NCBI GenBank assembly: GCA_050951845.1
Contig: JBMNJV010000003.1
Location: 186,001 to 250,000, forward strand
Direction of reading: 5' to 3'
DNA: 64,000 bases
DNA from: UBA5436 sp050951845
GTDB taxonomy: Bacteria > Bacillota > Clostridia > Saccharofermentanales > DTU023
The position numbers and the translations under genes are program-made. The notes beneath the pieces are model-generated. The model saw nothing but the letters and a program-made list of their open reading frames with translations. It did no database searches and had not been told where the DNA came from. Of the stretch, positions 41,684 to 51,545 are shown in pieces (position 1 is the first letter of the stretch; every line of letters begins with the position of its first letter).

Positions 41684-42118
41684 ATGGCACGCTATACACA
41701 TACAGTTGATAAAAAAGGTCGTGTTATTGTACCGGCAAGATTAAGAGAAAACCTTGACGGCGTTCTTTTTGTGACTCTGAGTTTAGATGAAAACTATTTA
41801 TCGGCCTACACTCCTGAACAATTTAATTTGATACGTGAACAAATCTCAAGCCTATCCGGTACGGATCCTGATGTTCGTCTGTTAAAGAGAGCAATCATCG
41901 GTGAAGCTATTGAATGTCAATTTGATTCTCAAGGCAGAATCAGTCTGACAGACAATCTTTGGCAATGGATAGGGGTAGAGGCCGGTGAAGAAATCTGCTT
42001 CATTGACATGTATGACAAAGTAGATATTTGTTCAAAAGAATTCTATGAGAAATCGCTGGCAGATATCAGTTCATTGAGTGATTTGGATTTAACGAGATTC
42101 AATGTTCAAGGACTTTGA
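41684..42118 (+). CDS. mraZ: Transcriptional regulator/cell division protein MraZ
   Basis: This 144-residue protein has two SpoVT-AbrB-like MraZ repeats (VDKKGRVIVPARLRENL near the start and ECQFDSQGRISLTDNL about 88-103). MraZ represses the dcw operon in several bacteria. No strong Shine-Dalgarno precedes the ATG, but the start matches the family N-terminus. It overlaps rsmH by 17 bases. Confidence 0.94.
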   Translation: MARYTHTVDKKGRVIVPARLRENLDGVLFVTLSLDENYLSAYTPEQFNLIREQISSLSGTDPDVRLLKRAIIGEAIECQFDSQGRISLTDNLWQWIGVEAGEEICFIDMYDKVDICSKEFYEKSLADISSLSDLDLTRFNVQGL

Positions 42119-43052
42119 TTATCACATACCAGTTCTCTTAACAGAAGTGTTGGAGACTTTGTTAATAAAGCCAAATGGTATTTATGTAGATTGCACTGCC
42201 GGTGGCGGTGGCCATAGTTTAGAAATTTTAAAGCGACTGTCTTCCACAGGAGTACTAATCTCAATAGATCAAGACCCGGCGGCCTTAACGGCGACGAAAC
42301 TGAAACTTGAAAGTTTAAATCATAAGAATGCTCATTTTATCCTGGTAAATAACCGGTTTTCGCACTTGCGAGAAATCTTGGATGATTTGAATATCGATGG
42401 AGTTGACGGTGTATTGGCAGATTTGGGTGTATCATCGCATCAAATCGATACTGCTGAACGCGGATTTTCATTTCAAAAAGATGGAAATCTTGATATGAGA
42501 ATGGATCCTGCCAATCCTGCAAATGCTGCGGATATTGTAAATAACTCAAGTGCAGAAGAACTTAACTATATTTTTCGAGTATACGGTGAAGAAAAATATT
42601 CCCTTAAAATAGCAGCTGCAATAGTAGCCGAACGTAAGAAAAAAAAGTTCAGTTCAACTTTTGATCTGGTGGATCTGATAAAGAAAGTTGTTCCTGCTAA
42701 AAGCAGAAGGGATAAACATCCGGCGAAAAGAGTTTTTCAGGCCCTGAGAATTGCAGTTAATCAAGAATTGCAAGAATTGGAAAGGTTATTGCAAGTTCTA
42801 CCGCAATGTGTTAAATCCGGCGGAAGAATAGCTTTAATTTCTTTTCATTCTTTGGAAGACAGATTAATCAAACATAAATTTCAAGAGTGGGAAAATCCCT
42901 GTACCTGTCCCGATGATTTCCCGATTTGTGTTTGCGGTAATATTCCGCTGGGTAAGGTAGTAGGCAGAAAAGGAATTACTGCTACAGATAGTGAGATTGC
43001 TGAGAATAGTAGAGCACGCAGTGCAAGATTGCGAGTATTTGAAATGATTTAA
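42102..43052 (+). CDS. rsmH: 16S rRNA (cytosine1402-N4)-methyltransferase RsmH
   Basis: This 316-residue methyltransferase (also MraW) has HIPVLLTEVLETL, the SAM-binding DCTAGGGGHS (about 31-40), ADLGVSSHQID, LDMRMD, KRVFQALRIAVNQEL and ISFHSLEDRLIK. The ATG at 42102 lies inside mraZ, suggesting translational coupling. Second gene of the dcw cluster. Confidence 0.96.
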   Translation: MFKDFDYHIPVLLTEVLETLLIKPNGIYVDCTAGGGGHSLEILKRLSSTGVLISIDQDPAALTATKLKLESLNHKNAHFILVNNRFSHLREILDDLNIDGVDGVLADLGVSSHQIDTAERGFSFQKDGNLDMRMDPANPANAADIVNNSSAEELNYIFRVYGEEKYSLKIAAAIVAERKKKKFSSTFDLVDLIKKVVPAKSRRDKHPAKRVFQALRIAVNQELQELERLLQVLPQCVKSGGRIALISFHSLEDRLIKHKFQEWENPCTCPDDFPICVCGNIPLGKVVGRKGITATDSEIAENSRARSARLRVFEMI

Positions 43053-43079
43053 ACTAATTGCATATGAAATGAGACAATT

Positions 43080-43712
43080 ATGAATAATCGTCAAACTACT
43101 AACTTAGTATATAAATTATCTGACAGAGATTTTTATGATCGTTATTATATTAATAACGGATCTAATGCAGTTCCGAAAATTCCTCGCGAAATACCGTCTG
43201 AATGGCGAAAAGAAGAATTTGAACGAGAGCAGCGTAAACGCAGAATTAAAGAGCGCCAAATAGCACTTCGCATGCGTTCAATTCATCGTGCGTTCGGTAT
43301 TGAACGTGCAAAAAGCATTTTCGGTATTTTAGCAATGATTCTGATCATTGCCGGTTTATTTACTTTTCTTATGGTACGTCAATCTCGGATCGTTGAACAA
43401 AATTTTGCCAATACAAGATTAGCAAATGAAGTAAATCAATTGAATGCTGCTAATTTTGATAATTATGAGAAATTACTGTCAGAGCTGGATTTGAATAATA
43501 TCGAACAACAGGCATATCAAATGCATGGTCTGAGAAAACCTGCACAATCACAAAGAATTCATATGAAACTACCTGAGATTGATAGAGTCGTGCGTTATAA
43601 CAATGATCGAACAGAGATTAATAATGAATCGATTGAGTCTGAGGTGGATATAATAACATTCGATGCTACCCAGATTGAAATGTATATGAAGAAACTTAGG
43701 TTGCAGGAATAA
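43080..43712 (+). CDS. ftsL: FtsL-like cell division protein with long N-terminal extension
   Basis: This 210-residue protein has one membrane helix (about residues 80-102, ILAMILIIAGLFTFLMV) followed by a coiled coil (about 105-145), the FtsL/DivIC layout, at the ftsL position between rsmH and a class B penicillin-binding protein. The cytoplasmic N-terminus of about 80 residues is highly charged and longer than usual, and a further 60-residue tail follows the coil. FtsL sequence is poorly conserved; the call rests on topology and position. Confidence 0.75.
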   Translation: MNNRQTTNLVYKLSDRDFYDRYYINNGSNAVPKIPREIPSEWRKEEFEREQRKRRIKERQIALRMRSIHRAFGIERAKSIFGILAMILIIAGLFTFLMVRQSRIVEQNFANTRLANEVNQLNAANFDNYEKLLSELDLNNIEQQAYQMHGLRKPAQSQRIHMKLPEIDRVVRYNNDRTEINNESIESEVDIITFDATQIEMYMKKLRLQE

Positions 43713-43717
43713 TAGAG

Positions 43718-46486
43718 ATGAGTGACAGACCAAATAAAAAAAATCCTCAACATAATGATATAAATAATAAAAGGATGCGAAAAAAAAGATCTTCAGATCA
43801 AAATCATCAAGTCTTTAATTCAAGTCGTAATAATTTTGATTATAATGAGTCGTCAAATCAACAGATCAACAAATTAAATAATAACGACAGAATGTCTAGT
43901 CGTAAAAATAATAAAAAAACAAATTTTTTAAAACAAAATATAAACATACATAAAGATGTAAATACAACATATAAAAATACTGGAAATTCTTACAGGCAAA
44001 ACAAATTACATGCCAATGCTGCAGGCAATAGTTCTCACAAACAAAGTAACGGGAACAATTCAAAAGTTAAGAGAGTTCCTTATCGAATAAGAGTTAATCG
44101 AATAGGAATTGTAATAATCTCCACTTTAATCTTGTTCGTTATTATTTATCTCTCAACTGTTTTATATGATTTTCAGATCAATAAACATGATGAAATGTCG
44201 AAATTGGCGAACGATCAATATTACAGGAAAATTAAAACACCGCCGAGACGAGGTGATATTTATGATCGTAACGGTAAAATTTTAGCGACTACAACCAATA
44301 TTTACCGGATCGGTATTACACCGAAACATGTGTATTCTTTAATCAATACACAAACCGAAAATGAAATAGCTCAAAGTATAGCCGGCGTTTTGAATCTTGA
44401 AGCAGATACGGTAAAAGCAGAATTACAAAAAAAAGATCAGACATATATTCAGTTAGCGAAGAATGTATCACAGGAAAAAGCGGAACTTTTGGATCAATAT
44501 TTAAGCATCAACAAAATAGGCGGAGTTCGCCTGGATGCTGAACCTGAAAGAGTCTTTTTCAATGATAATGTAGGAAGTCAGATTATCGGATTTTCCAGTT
44601 TGAATGGTGATGTGTTAGAAGGAAGATTGGGGATAGAGTATGAACTGGACAGTATTCTGTCAGGTCAGGCAGGTTTCTCTTTTGGAGCCAGAGATAATTA
44701 TGCCAATGCGGGCTTATTGCCTTTTTCTGAATCTACCGAGAAGTCAACCAAGGACGGTTATAATGTGACATTAACACTTGACTATGAGATAACCAAGCAA
44801 TTGCAGGATTATCTTGAACGTACATTGATTTCGCTTGAGGCGAAAAATGCAGGCATGGGACTGATAATGAACGTTCAAACCGGAGAAATTCTGGCTCTGG
44901 CTTCCTATCCGTTTTTTTCAAGTTCCGATCCGACTGCGAAAGTAACCGGGATTAAATACAAAGAAGAGTGGGATCCGACCGGACAGGAAACAATCAATTA
45001 TTTGATGGAAGATGTTTGGCGAAATAAAGCTGTTTCTGATTTATTTGAAGTCGGTTCTACATTCAAGATGATTACAACGGCAATGGGAATAGAAGAAAAT
45101 ATCACTCACGAAGAAAAATATTATAATGATGACCCGATTGATGTTTTAGATTATACGATCAGTTGTTTTACCGGTGACGGACATGGCACGGAAACTCTGG
45201 AAGAAGCTTTTACCAGATCATGCAACCCGCCGTTTGTCCAGATCGCTTTAGATGTAGGAATTGAAAAATTTTATAAATATGTTGATGCATTCGGTTTTAA
45301 TCAAACTTCAGGCATTCAATTGCCGGCCGAAGCAAAAAATTTAATCCATAAAGATCCGTCTTTGATCGATCTGGCAACTTTATCATTCGGTGAACAATCC
45401 GGCTTTAATTTGGTAAGTTATTCAAAAGGTTTGGCAGCTGTAGTTAATGGAGGTAACCTGATTACACCGACAATTATCAAAAGTATCAGTGACCAACAAG
45501 GTCGAACCGTAAAAACTTATGAACCGCAAATTGAGCGCCGGGTGATTTCAGAAAGCACATCGCAGAGAATAAATAAAATGTTGCAAAAAAATGATGTAAT
45601 GCAAGGTTTTAATAAAGTCAGCACCGGTTATTCCTTAGGCGGAAAAACGTCGACATCGGTCGATGAAATAACCGATGAACTCACAATGTCTTATGTCAGT
45701 TTTGCACCGATTGATAATCCGCAAATTATGACAATCATTGTTGCGCAGAATATTGGAAAACAAGATTCTTTCAGCACCGATTTAATCAATCCGGTTTCCG
45801 GATTAACGAATTGGGTACTTGATTATCTGAATATTGGGAGAAATTACACAGATAATCAGTTGCAAATTATGCAAGAAACAGTTGCAATGCCGGATATTTA
45901 CGGTCAAACTTTAGAAGAAGCAACATATAACTTAAACTATGATTCGATTATCGTTAAGCCGGGTGTGAAAGATATGAAACCGGATGATCAGATTATGGCA
46001 TTTGTTCCGGAGATAGGAACTGCTTTACACAACGGATCGACGATTTTTGTTTATCCGCAAGCGGAAATAGCAGAAGATTTGGTGGCAGTACCTGATTTTA
46101 CCGGTAAAAATTTTAATGAATGTATGTTAGCAGCTGAAAGTGCCGGAATAGTCGTTCAATTTGAAGGTGATTTTGCCGGATTGGCAGTCAGTCAATCTAT
46201 CCCGCAATCAGGCGATATTAAAATAAAGGATCCGGATCAAACGGATTCGGATATAATTGATCAGGTTGGAACAGATTCCGAAATTCAGGATCCGGATCAA
46301 ACGATTTTATCCGCAACGGAAACAGAAACAGATACGGCTTCAGAACCGGAAATTGACGAAGTAACAGAAGAAATAATTGAGAATAATCAAGGTGAGGAAA
46401 AAATGACTGATGAGGATCAGAATGTGAATTATGTGCAAAGAGGCAGCGTAATCAAAGTTGTACTCGGATCCGCGTCTTCGGAATAA
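43718..46486 (+). CDS. Class B penicillin-binding protein (FtsI/SpoVD type) with PASTA domains
   Basis: This 922-residue protein crosslinks peptidoglycan. An Asn/Lys-rich N-terminal region of about 120 residues is followed by one membrane helix (about 128-150), a dimerisation domain from RRGDIYDRNGKILA, and a transpeptidase domain with SxxK (STFK, Ser about 447), SxN (SCN, about 499-501) and KTS (about 643-645). Two PASTA domains (about 720-850) and an acidic tail follow. PASTA domains point to SpoVD/PBP2x-like proteins. It lies between ftsL and murF. Confidence 0.93.
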   Translation: MSDRPNKKNPQHNDINNKRMRKKRSSDQNHQVFNSSRNNFDYNESSNQQINKLNNNDRMSSRKNNKKTNFLKQNINIHKDVNTTYKNTGNSYRQNKLHANAAGNSSHKQSNGNNSKVKRVPYRIRVNRIGIVIISTLILFVIIYLSTVLYDFQINKHDEMSKLANDQYYRKIKTPPRRGDIYDRNGKILATTTNIYRIGITPKHVYSLINTQTENEIAQSIAGVLNLEADTVKAELQKKDQTYIQLAKNVSQEKAELLDQYLSINKIGGVRLDAEPERVFFNDNVGSQIIGFSSLNGDVLEGRLGIEYELDSILSGQAGFSFGARDNYANAGLLPFSESTEKSTKDGYNVTLTLDYEITKQLQDYLERTLISLEAKNAGMGLIMNVQTGEILALASYPFFSSSDPTAKVTGIKYKEEWDPTGQETINYLMEDVWRNKAVSDLFEVGSTFKMITTAMGIEENITHEEKYYNDDPIDVLDYTISCFTGDGHGTETLEEAFTRSCNPPFVQIALDVGIEKFYKYVDAFGFNQTSGIQLPAEAKNLIHKDPSLIDLATLSFGEQSGFNLVSYSKGLAAVVNGGNLITPTIIKSISDQQGRTVKTYEPQIERRVISESTSQRINKMLQKNDVMQGFNKVSTGYSLGGKTSTSVDEITDELTMSYVSFAPIDNPQIMTIIVAQNIGKQDSFSTDLINPVSGLTNWVLDYLNIGRNYTDNQLQIMQETVAMPDIYGQTLEEATYNLNYDSIIVKPGVKDMKPDDQIMAFVPEIGTALHNGSTIFVYPQAEIAEDLVAVPDFTGKNFNECMLAAESAGIVVQFEGDFAGLAVSQSIPQSGDIKIKDPDQTDSDIIDQVGTDSEIQDPDQTILSATETETDTASEPEIDEVTEEIIENNQGEEKMTDEDQNVNYVQRGSVIKVVLGSASSE

Positions 46487-46498
46487 TGAGGAGGGAAC

Positions 46499-47971
46499 AT
46501 GGCGAGATTTATACCTGCCCAATTACAGACATGGACTGACGGGCTACTCTTACAAACACCTGAAGCCCAACACCATAGTGAGAGATTTTATCGCGGCATC
46601 TCGACGGACACAAGAACTTTGCGTTCGGGAGAAGCCTTCTTGGCATTGAAAGGTGAAAACTTTGACGGTCATAAATTTGTAGATCAAGCAATTGCCAAAG
46701 GTTGCAAAATGTTGGTTCTGAATGAAAAGAGCGAACAAGCAATGCAGCTTTATTATGATTTGCGGCAAGGAATAGATATACCTGATTTACTTCTGGTTCA
46801 GGATACTTTGAAAGCTTATCAAAAAATAGCGGAAGGATACCGGTCGACTTTGCTTGCACCGGTGATCGGAATAACCGGAAGTGTCGGAAAAACTACTACG
46901 CGAAGAATGGTCGGAGCAATTTTGGGTACTCAGATGAAGCTGCATCAGACTTCGAAAAATGAAAACAACCAGATCGGTTTACCTTTAACCATACTGGAAG
47001 CTGATGATGAGGACGAAGTAATACTTGCTGAAATGGGTATGGACCGTCGCGGAGAAATAAAAATATTAAGCGAAGTTGCACATCCTGATATAGCGATAAT
47101 TACCGGTGTCGGTTATAGCCATTCGGAATACTTAGGCAGCAGAAAAAACATTTTAGAAGAAAAAACCGATATAATCAGCGGCATGAAAAGCAACGGAATC
47201 GTACTGATTAATGGTCAGGATACTCATCTCAATGCTTGGGCAATGGCTTTCAAAGGTACAACAACTGTTTGGCGTATCTGTAATGAATTTGAGGAAATAG
47301 GTTCGGATTTTGAAAATTTTCCTGTGTTTTGGGCGGAAGATTTGAAAATAGAAACCGGCGGAACATCGTTTATTGCAAAAACAACTTTAGATCCTGAAGT
47401 AGCCTGGCCGGTGAAAATAAAAGCACCCGGTAAATACTTGATCCGGGCAGCTTTGTTCGGTTTAGCAAGTGCGTACGCCCTAGGTCTGGATATGGATATA
47501 GCGGTTGGAGGTTGTCTCAAATTTACCAATACCGGAAACAGACAAAGAATAGTGCAAAAGGACGGTTTAATTTTAATCGATGATTCTTATAATTCATCGC
47601 CTGAGTCAAACACAGCAGCTTTGGATACTTTGTCCATGATTGCCGGCAACAGAAGAAAAATTGCCTGTATAAGTGCGATGCGCGAACTGGGGCAATATGC
47701 TGAAGATTTACATACTAACATAGGTTATAAAATTGCCGATTTGGGAATTGATATCCTATATTTGGTTGGTGAAGAAACCAAGTGGATTGCAGCCGGTGTA
47801 AAACAAATAAATCCCGGATTGAAAATAAAAACTTTTCCGGATTCCGCTTCAATCGCTGAAGATATTATAGACATTATTGAACCGGGAGATTGTATCTTGG
47901 TTAAAGGTTCCAGAAGTTATGCTATGGAGAAGATTTCTCAAAAGATTGAGATACAGGAGTTTAAGTTTTGA
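46499..47971 (+). CDS. murF: UDP-N-acetylmuramoyl-tripeptide-D-alanyl-D-alanine ligase MurF
   Basis: This 490-residue Mur ligase adds D-Ala-D-Ala to the UDP-MurNAc tripeptide. Seen are FYRGISTDTRTLRSGEAFLALKGENFDGH, the ATP-binding GITGSVGKTTTRRM, KNENNQIGLPLTIL, GYSHSEYLGS, and DDSYNSSPESNTAALD. GGAGGG precedes the ATG. MurE, expected just upstream, is absent: only 12 bases separate murF from the penicillin-binding protein. Confidence 0.95.
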   Translation: MARFIPAQLQTWTDGLLLQTPEAQHHSERFYRGISTDTRTLRSGEAFLALKGENFDGHKFVDQAIAKGCKMLVLNEKSEQAMQLYYDLRQGIDIPDLLLVQDTLKAYQKIAEGYRSTLLAPVIGITGSVGKTTTRRMVGAILGTQMKLHQTSKNENNQIGLPLTILEADDEDEVILAEMGMDRRGEIKILSEVAHPDIAIITGVGYSHSEYLGSRKNILEEKTDIISGMKSNGIVLINGQDTHLNAWAMAFKGTTTVWRICNEFEEIGSDFENFPVFWAEDLKIETGGTSFIAKTTLDPEVAWPVKIKAPGKYLIRAALFGLASAYALGLDMDIAVGGCLKFTNTGNRQRIVQKDGLILIDDSYNSSPESNTAALDTLSMIAGNRRKIACISAMRELGQYAEDLHTNIGYKIADLGIDILYLVGEETKWIAAGVKQINPGLKIKTFPDSASIAEDIIDIIEPGDCILVKGSRSYAMEKISQKIEIQEFKF

Positions 47972-48960
47972 ATAATCTGATTTGGCTCAATGCAATATTT
48001 ATTCTTTTGCTGACATTATTTTCAGGCAAATTCGGTTTACCTTATTTGCAAAAACTGCAATTAAGGCAAACTGTGCGTTCTGACGGACCGACAACTCATT
48101 TTGTCAAAAGCGGCACACCTACTTTCGGAGGTTTGTTTTTTTTGATACCGCTGACAATTTCTGCAATTGTTTTGCCGTTTGTTAATCGGAATTGGATCAG
48201 CTACAGCGCAATTATTGTTTTAATGCTGCTCTTCGGTCTGGTCGGATTTTTAGACGATTATGTAAAAGTTAAAGTAACAAAGGAAGGACTTTCGGTAAGT
48301 CAGAAAACAATAGGTTTAACCATAATTTGTATAATGTTTGCAATTTGGCTGCTCTGGTTTTCGGATTTCGAACCGTTCATTTATATTCCTTTCCTTAAAC
48401 ACCAGATATTGATCGTAGGCAACTGGAAATACCTTTACTTGATTTTTATTGTGCTTTATTTGTTCTTCATGTCAAATGCGGTTAATATTACGGACGGTCT
48501 GGACGGACTTGCTTCAAGCTTAATGACAGTTTCCTCATTGTCATTAGGCCTGAGCATTTATCTTGTTTATCGAAATGATCTGACAATGAATCCGATGATT
48601 GGCGGATGTCTTGCAATTGCTGCAGGATCGGTCGGTTTTTTAGTTTACAATTATCATCCGGCAAAAGTTTTTATGGGAGATACCGGCTCACAAGCTCTGG
48701 GAGTCGGCTTCGGAGCAATTGCCTTGGCAGTAGGAATGCCTTGGCTGATGTTGATTACCGGTTTAGTATATATTGTAGAAGCTTTATCAACTATGCTGCA
48801 AGTTTTATATTTTAAAGCAACCGGCGGTAAAAGATTATTTAAGATGGCTCCGCTACATCATCATTTCGAATTAAAAGGTTGGCAAGAAAAAAAAGTTGTC
48901 ACTGTTTTTGTATTTGCCGGGTTTATTTGCGGAATACTCGGAGTACTGGTAGTTATTTAA
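47968..48960 (+). CDS. mraY: Phospho-N-acetylmuramoyl-pentapeptide transferase MraY
   Basis: This 330-residue membrane enzyme makes lipid I. Seen are GPTTHFVKSGTPTFGG, LLFGLVGFLDDYVKV, NAVNITDGLDGLA, FMGDTGSQALG and KMAPLHHHFELKGW. It starts with TTG overlapping the murF stop (TTGA), with CAGGAG upstream, a coupled arrangement. The murD gene that usually follows is absent. Confidence 0.95.
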   Translation: MNNLIWLNAIFILLLTLFSGKFGLPYLQKLQLRQTVRSDGPTTHFVKSGTPTFGGLFFLIPLTISAIVLPFVNRNWISYSAIIVLMLLFGLVGFLDDYVKVKVTKEGLSVSQKTIGLTIICIMFAIWLLWFSDFEPFIYIPFLKHQILIVGNWKYLYLIFIVLYLFFMSNAVNITDGLDGLASSLMTVSSLSLGLSIYLVYRNDLTMNPMIGGCLAIAAGSVGFLVYNYHPAKVFMGDTGSQALGVGFGAIALAVGMPWLMLITGLVYIVEALSTMLQVLYFKATGGKRLFKMAPLHHHFELKGWQEKKVVTVFVFAGFICGILGVLVVI

Positions 48961-49046
48961 CTTGTATCAACGCTTGGTCGTTAATAGGGAATTATTGACA
49001 GACAGTTATTGGCAAAGATTGATAAACTATAACCTGTGAGGATGCT

Positions 49047-50402
49047 ATGAGAAGAATACAAAGAAATGTAAAGAATAAATATGATCTGACTTTGAGAAAA
49101 TCTGATGAAAATCCGGAAGAAGACACGGATTTTTTGGGTGAATTGGGAAAATTTCGCAGATTGAATGCACCTTTACTGATTATTACGATCGTTTTAGTTT
49201 GTTTTGGTTTGATTATGTTATTCTCTGCCAGCATGAGTACCAGTTTCGCAACTCAAGGTGATGACTCCAAATATTATTTTATTCGTCAGGCAGGTATGGT
49301 GGCATTAGGTTTGGGTATAGGATTAGTTTTTGCAACTTTTTTTGAGATTAAAAGTATCAATAACAAAAGGATAGTATTGGGCATGTATATCCTTACTACA
49401 CTTCTTTTAGTTTTGGTAATTCTTAAAGGCAGAAGCGAAATGGGTGCAACCAGATGGATCAATATCGGACCGTTCGGTTTTCAACCGTCCGAATTGGCAA
49501 AATTCACATCTGTATTGTTTTTGGCCCATTATTTTTCTTTCACTAAAGGTGAGAGAGCAAAAGGGAATTTTCGTGCGAAAAGTCCTTCCGGGCAATTTTG
49601 GCTGGACGGTCGGATAGATTTTCTGTTTCCGGTCTTGATTTTGGGATTATGGTTGATCTTAATTGTGATTCAGCCTCATTTATCAGGTGCTATAATTTTT
49701 CTTACTCTCTGTTTTGCAGTTTTTCTGGCAGCCCGGATTCCCTGGAGATCTTGGCTGAGCGGAATTATTCAATTATTACCGATTCTTTTAATCGGTATAG
49801 TTTTGACTGCATTGATTTTACCTGCAACAAAAGGTGTAACTTTGACTGAGTTCGTTGAGAGTAAATTTGCTCATTCAGCCAAACGAATTGAAACATTTGA
49901 AGCGGAAGATGAAGTTTCCGAAGATCAGAGTTATCAGATCCGACAGGCTGAAATAGCAATGGGTACCGGAGGCTTGACCGGAGTCGGACTGGGCCAGGGC
50001 AGACAAAAATTCAATTATTTACCTCAAGTTCACAATGATTATATTTTTCCGGCAATTGCTGAAGAATTGGGTTATATAGGTACGATGAGTGTTTTGATTT
50101 TATTTGCAGTCCAGTTTTTTATAGGTGTAAGAATTGCTTTGAATGCGAATTCAGTTTTCGCTTGCTTAATAGCTTGGGGCTACTCTTTTTTAATTATTCT
50201 TCAGGTTCTATTAAATGTAGCGGTTGCGACTGAAGTTATACCGGCGACCGGAATAACTCTCCCGTTTTTCAGTTATGGCGGAACATCAAATATTGTATTT
50301 TTAATTGAAATTGGTATGGTATTATGTGTATCACGTACAGGTCAAACGGCAAATAAAGTATTGATTAAACATTTAGCACCCGCATCGGAGAACGGCAGAT
50401 GA
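49047..50402 (+). CDS. ftsW: Septal peptidoglycan polymerase FtsW
   Basis: This 451-residue SEDS protein has about ten membrane helices and SEDS motifs GATRWINIGPFGFQPSELAK, PHLSGAIIFL, NDYIFPAIAEELG and PATGITLPFFSYGGTS. A charged N-terminal tail of about 45 residues precedes the first helix. It is the FtsW of the dcw cluster; the second SEDS protein in the window is RodA at 39072. Overlaps murG by 4 bases (ATGA). Confidence 0.94.
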   Translation: MRRIQRNVKNKYDLTLRKSDENPEEDTDFLGELGKFRRLNAPLLIITIVLVCFGLIMLFSASMSTSFATQGDDSKYYFIRQAGMVALGLGIGLVFATFFEIKSINNKRIVLGMYILTTLLLVLVILKGRSEMGATRWINIGPFGFQPSELAKFTSVLFLAHYFSFTKGERAKGNFRAKSPSGQFWLDGRIDFLFPVLILGLWLILIVIQPHLSGAIIFLTLCFAVFLAARIPWRSWLSGIIQLLPILLIGIVLTALILPATKGVTLTEFVESKFAHSAKRIETFEAEDEVSEDQSYQIRQAEIAMGTGGLTGVGLGQGRQKFNYLPQVHNDYIFPAIAEELGYIGTMSVLILFAVQFFIGVRIALNANSVFACLIAWGYSFLIILQVLLNVAVATEVIPATGITLPFFSYGGTSNIVFLIEIGMVLCVSRTGQTANKVLIKHLAPASENGR

Positions 50403-51520
50403 AACAAAGATTGTATTATATTGTAGGAGGAGGAACCAGCGGTCATGTCAATCCGGCTTTATCCATCGCGGAATCAATTAAAGACCGGGATCCGGACAGC
50501 AAAATAGTTTTTTTTGTGACAAAAGATGGTGTCGAATACGGGATGATCAAAAAGGCCGGTTTTCCGTTTCAGGTTATTGAGGCAAGTCGTTTGCCGAATT
50601 CTGTCAAACAAATATTTTCATTTACCAAATCTTCTTGTTCCGGCTATCGAAATTCCATGCGGATTTTAAATGAAAATCGTCCTGCTGCTGTGATCGGAAC
50701 AGGTGGTTTTGTCTGTGCTCCGTTACTGCTGGCTGCGATGCGTTTAAAAATTCCCTATCTTATCCATGAACAGAATGCGTTTCCCGGTAAAGCGAATCGT
50801 TTTTTTGCAAAAAAAGCAAAAGCGGTTTGTATTTCGTTTAATTCTTCCAAAGAACATTTCAAAAATGTTTCAGCTATTCATCTTACCGGAAATCCGGTGC
50901 GTAAGGTTTTCTTCGAGATGACTTCGGAAGAAGCGAGAAAACGCCTTGAAATTTCTTCGGAAAAATTTATAGTACTGATCATGGGTGGCAGTCTGGGAGC
51001 TAATTCAATTAATCAAGCAATTATAGATTTATTTGAATCAAATATGTGGCAAGAATTGAAGACTGAATTTCCTGAATTAATGCTTATTATGAGTACCGGA
51101 AGTCGCAATTATAACGATTTGAAAAACTCATTGGCGGCTTATGAAAATGAAGATTTTGTTATGAATTCTTATCTGGATACTACACTTTGGCTGCCGGCAT
51201 CTGATTTATATATCGGGAGATCAGGTGCTTCCGCATGTTTTGAAGCTGCTGCTACATCGACACCTGCAATTTTTATACCGTATGCCAATGCTGCAGATAA
51301 TCATCAGTTCTTTAATGCCAAATCTTTTGCGGATCAGGATGCTGCCAGATTGATTGATGAGAAAGATTTCAATGCGAATATTTTGGTTGAGCAAATCAAA
51401 TATCTGATTGAAAATCGTCAGGTTTTATACGGTATGAGTAAACAGGCAAAAAGTCTGGCTAAACCGGATGCAGCTTCCGACATTGTTGATATATTGGAAA
51501 ATTTTGTTTCTGCAAATTAA
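50399..51520 (+). CDS. murG: UDP-GlcNAc:lipid I N-acetylglucosamine transferase MurG
   Basis: This 373-residue GT28 enzyme converts lipid I to lipid II at the inner membrane face. Seen are VGGGTSGHVNPALSIAE (first G-loop), GTGGFVCAPLLLAA, HEQNAFPGKANR, MGGSLGANSINQA and the UDP-GlcNAc site GRSGASACFEAAATSTPAIFIPY. It starts with the ATGA overlap at the end of ftsW. Confidence 0.96.
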   Translation: MKQRLYYIVGGGTSGHVNPALSIAESIKDRDPDSKIVFFVTKDGVEYGMIKKAGFPFQVIEASRLPNSVKQIFSFTKSSCSGYRNSMRILNENRPAAVIGTGGFVCAPLLLAAMRLKIPYLIHEQNAFPGKANRFFAKKAKAVCISFNSSKEHFKNVSAIHLTGNPVRKVFFEMTSEEARKRLEISSEKFIVLIMGGSLGANSINQAIIDLFESNMWQELKTEFPELMLIMSTGSRNYNDLKNSLAAYENEDFVMNSYLDTTLWLPASDLYIGRSGASACFEAAATSTPAIFIPYANAADNHQFFNAKSFADQDAARLIDEKDFNANILVEQIKYLIENRQVLYGMSKQAKSLAKPDAASDIVDILENFVSAN

Positions 51521-51545
51521 GATTAGTGAATCACTTAAAATAAAA

